Below the pieces are notes generated by a model. That model was not told where the DNA came from, made no database searches, and saw only the letters and a program-made list of their open reading frames with translations. From JAGZHZ01 sp965150505 (GTDB lineage Bacteria; Bacillota; Clostridia; Lachnospirales; Lachnospiraceae): a stretch of DNA of 7,111 nucleotides. The stretch is from assembly GCA_965150505.1 (NCBI GenBank), contig CBCTVZ010000113.1, forward strand, positions 1 to 7,111. Direction: 5' to 3'. Below, in pieces: positions 6,025 through 7,111 of the stretch. Both the position numbers and the translations under genes were made by a program. How positions within the stretch are numbered: position 1 is the stretch's first letter; each line of letters opens with the position of its first letter.

Positions 6025-6960
6025 CTACTCCTGTGTCTTTACGTCAAACAAAGCATTCACAAATTCATCTGAATCAAACTTCTGTAAGTCGTCAATACTT
6101 TCTCCTACGCCTATATATTTCACTGGAATTCCCAATTCAGAATGGATTGCCACTGCAATTCCTCCCTTTGCTGTTCCATCCAGTTTTGTCAGGATAATAC
6201 CGGTGATGTCAGCAACGTCTTTAAATTCTCTGGCCTGTGCCAAGGCATTTTGTCCTGTTGTTCCATCTAAAACAACAAGCGTTTCTCTATATGCTTCTGG
6301 ATATTCTCGCTCTAAAATACGATTTATTTTTCCAAGTTCTGCCATCAAATTCTTTTTATTGTGCAGTCTTCCTGCCGTATCACACAGTAAAACATCTGCG
6401 TGTCTTGCCTTTGCCGCCGATACTGCATCGTATACAACAGATGCTGGATCAGAGCCTTCTTGCCCTCCAATCATCTCAACCCCTGCGCGGTTTGCCCACT
6501 CAGAAAGCTGTTCTCCTGCCGCTGCACGGAATGTATCTGCAGCAGCCAAAATTACTTTTTTTCCTTGATCTTTTAATTTTCCAGCCAGTTTTCCAACGCT
6601 TGTCGTTTTTCCAACGCCATTAACGCCGATGACAAGAACAACCGATTTTCTGTTTTCAAATTCATATGCCGTCTCTCCGACATTCATTTCTGCTTTGATA
6701 CTGTCAATTAACAGTTGTTTGCACTGTACTGGATCTTTAATTTTTTGTTCTTTGACTTTTCTTTTTAAATCCTCAATAATGGAAGTTGTTGCATTAATTC
6801 CAAGATCTCCCATAATCAAAATCTCTTCAATTTCTTCATAAAAATCATCATCAATACTGGAAAATCCACTGAAAATTGAGTCAATTCCTTTTACGATATT
6901 TTCTCTTGTCTTGGAAAGTCCTTCCACCAGCCTCTTAAAAAAGCCTTTTTTCTCTCCCAT
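6025..6960 (-). CDS. ftsY: Signal recognition particle receptor FtsY (SRP GTPase)
   Basis: SRP receptor GTPase of 311 residues that docks the Ffh-4.5S/scRNA-ribosome complex at the membrane for co-translational insertion. The N domain covers about 1-100 and the G domain about 105-311. G-motifs are all present: GVNGVGKTT (112-120), DTFRAAA (142-148), DTAGR (194-198), TKLD (258-261) and GVGE (284-287). The long acidic A domain of the E. coli protein is absent. Membrane contact probably relies on the basic amphipathic N-terminus (MGEKKGFFKRLVEGLSK), as in other Gram-positive FtsY proteins. The ATG at 6960 is preceded by AGGAGG at six-base spacing. That site overlaps the smc stop codon, so the two genes are probably translated from one message with coupling. 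Confidence 0.97.
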   Translation of the reverse strand: MGEKKGFFKRLVEGLSKTRENIVKGIDSIFSGFSSIDDDFYEEIEEILIMGDLGINATTSIIEDLKRKVKEQKIKDPVQCKQLLIDSIKAEMNVGETAYEFENRKSVVLVIGVNGVGKTTSVGKLAGKLKDQGKKVILAAADTFRAAAGEQLSEWANRAGVEMIGGQEGSDPASVVYDAVSAAKARHADVLLCDTAGRLHNKKNLMAELGKINRILEREYPEAYRETLVVLDGTTGQNALAQAREFKDVADITGIILTKLDGTAKGGIAVAIHSELGIPVKYIGVGESIDDLQKFDSDEFVNALFDVKTQE

Positions 6961-6970
6961 TTTTCTCCTC

Positions 6971-7111
6971 CTATTCTTCTAACTCCTCTTCAATCAGATT
7001 TACTGATACGAGTGTAGACACTCCCTTTTCCTGCATTGTGATTCCGTATAAACGGTCTGCTGCTTCCATTGTGCCTCGTCTATGAGTAATAATAATAAAT
7101 TGTGTGTTTTT
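6971..7111 (-). CDS. smc: Chromosome segregation protein Smc, C-terminal fragment
   Basis: Only the last 46 codons and the TAG stop are inside the window; the gene continues beyond base 7111. The fragment reads TQFIIITHRRGTMEAADRLY and then GITMQEKGVSTLVSVNL. It is the end of the C-terminal ABC-type ATPase head of SMC, including the switch histidine in ITHR that contacts ATP in the dimerised heads. The protein ends with an acidic tail (IEEELEE). Smc is the core of the bacterial condensin complex with ScpA and ScpB. Its position directly before ftsY, ten bases away, is the arrangement known from Bacillus subtilis and many other Firmicutes, and this supports the assignment despite the short fragment. 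Confidence 0.93.
   Translation of the reverse strand, partial: KNTQFIIITHRRGTMEAADRLYGITMQEKGVSTLVSVNLIEEELEE

Noticed and set aside
6002..6568. Plus-strand open frame of 188 codons opposite ftsY, and shorter ones nested with it
   Set aside because: It lies wholly antisense to a clear FtsY coding region with all G-motifs, is rich in Ser, Pro and Cys as expected of a shadow frame, and resembles no family I recognise.

Overview
This window looks like chromosome from a low-GC, anaerobic Firmicute, most likely class Clostridia and probably Lachnospiraceae. That placement is inferred from AT-rich codon use, strong AGGAGG-type ribosome binding sites, an smc-ftsY pair, a class A flavodiiron protein, and clostridial-type phosphatidylserine decarboxylase and synthase proteins. 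All eight genes lie on the minus strand, so transcription runs from the high coordinates down to the low ones. Coding density is high and the two largest gaps are 164 and 90 bases. I see no RNA genes, mobile elements, CRISPR arrays or large repeats.

In transcription order, the right-hand block (7111 to 4786) holds the last 46 codons of smc, then ftsY, then a threonine ammonia-lyase with an ACT domain. Smc and FtsY are ten bases apart, with the ftsY ribosome binding site overlapping the smc stop. The lyase gene follows ftsY after 27 bases. A probable intrinsic terminator at 4658-4709 closes this block.

The central block (4621 to 1286) is a compact four-gene membrane-lipid cluster: a PAP2-superfamily membrane phosphatase or transferase, a multi-spanning protein of the MprF flippase-domain/UPF0104 family, CDP-diacylglycerol-serine O-phosphatidyltransferase (PssA), and phosphatidylserine decarboxylase (Psd). 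The flippase-like gene and pssA overlap by ATGA. PssA makes phosphatidylserine and Psd converts it to phosphatidylethanolamine (PE). The two upstream membrane proteins are natural candidates for moving or remodelling these lipids, which is the main hypothesis from this window.

The left-hand block (1195 to 32) is a flavodiiron protein gene. It has a TTG start, a strong ribosome binding site and its own promoter with a perfect TATAAT. It probably acts in O2 or NO detoxification and is likely regulated separately from the lipid genes.

Two start codons need care. The PAP2 gene should start at the ATG at 4621, not the GTG at 4633. The flippase-like gene probably starts at the GTG at 3873, not the GTG at 3897. 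None of the genes shows a frameshift or a missing catalytic residue, apart from the family-typical departures noted in the entries.
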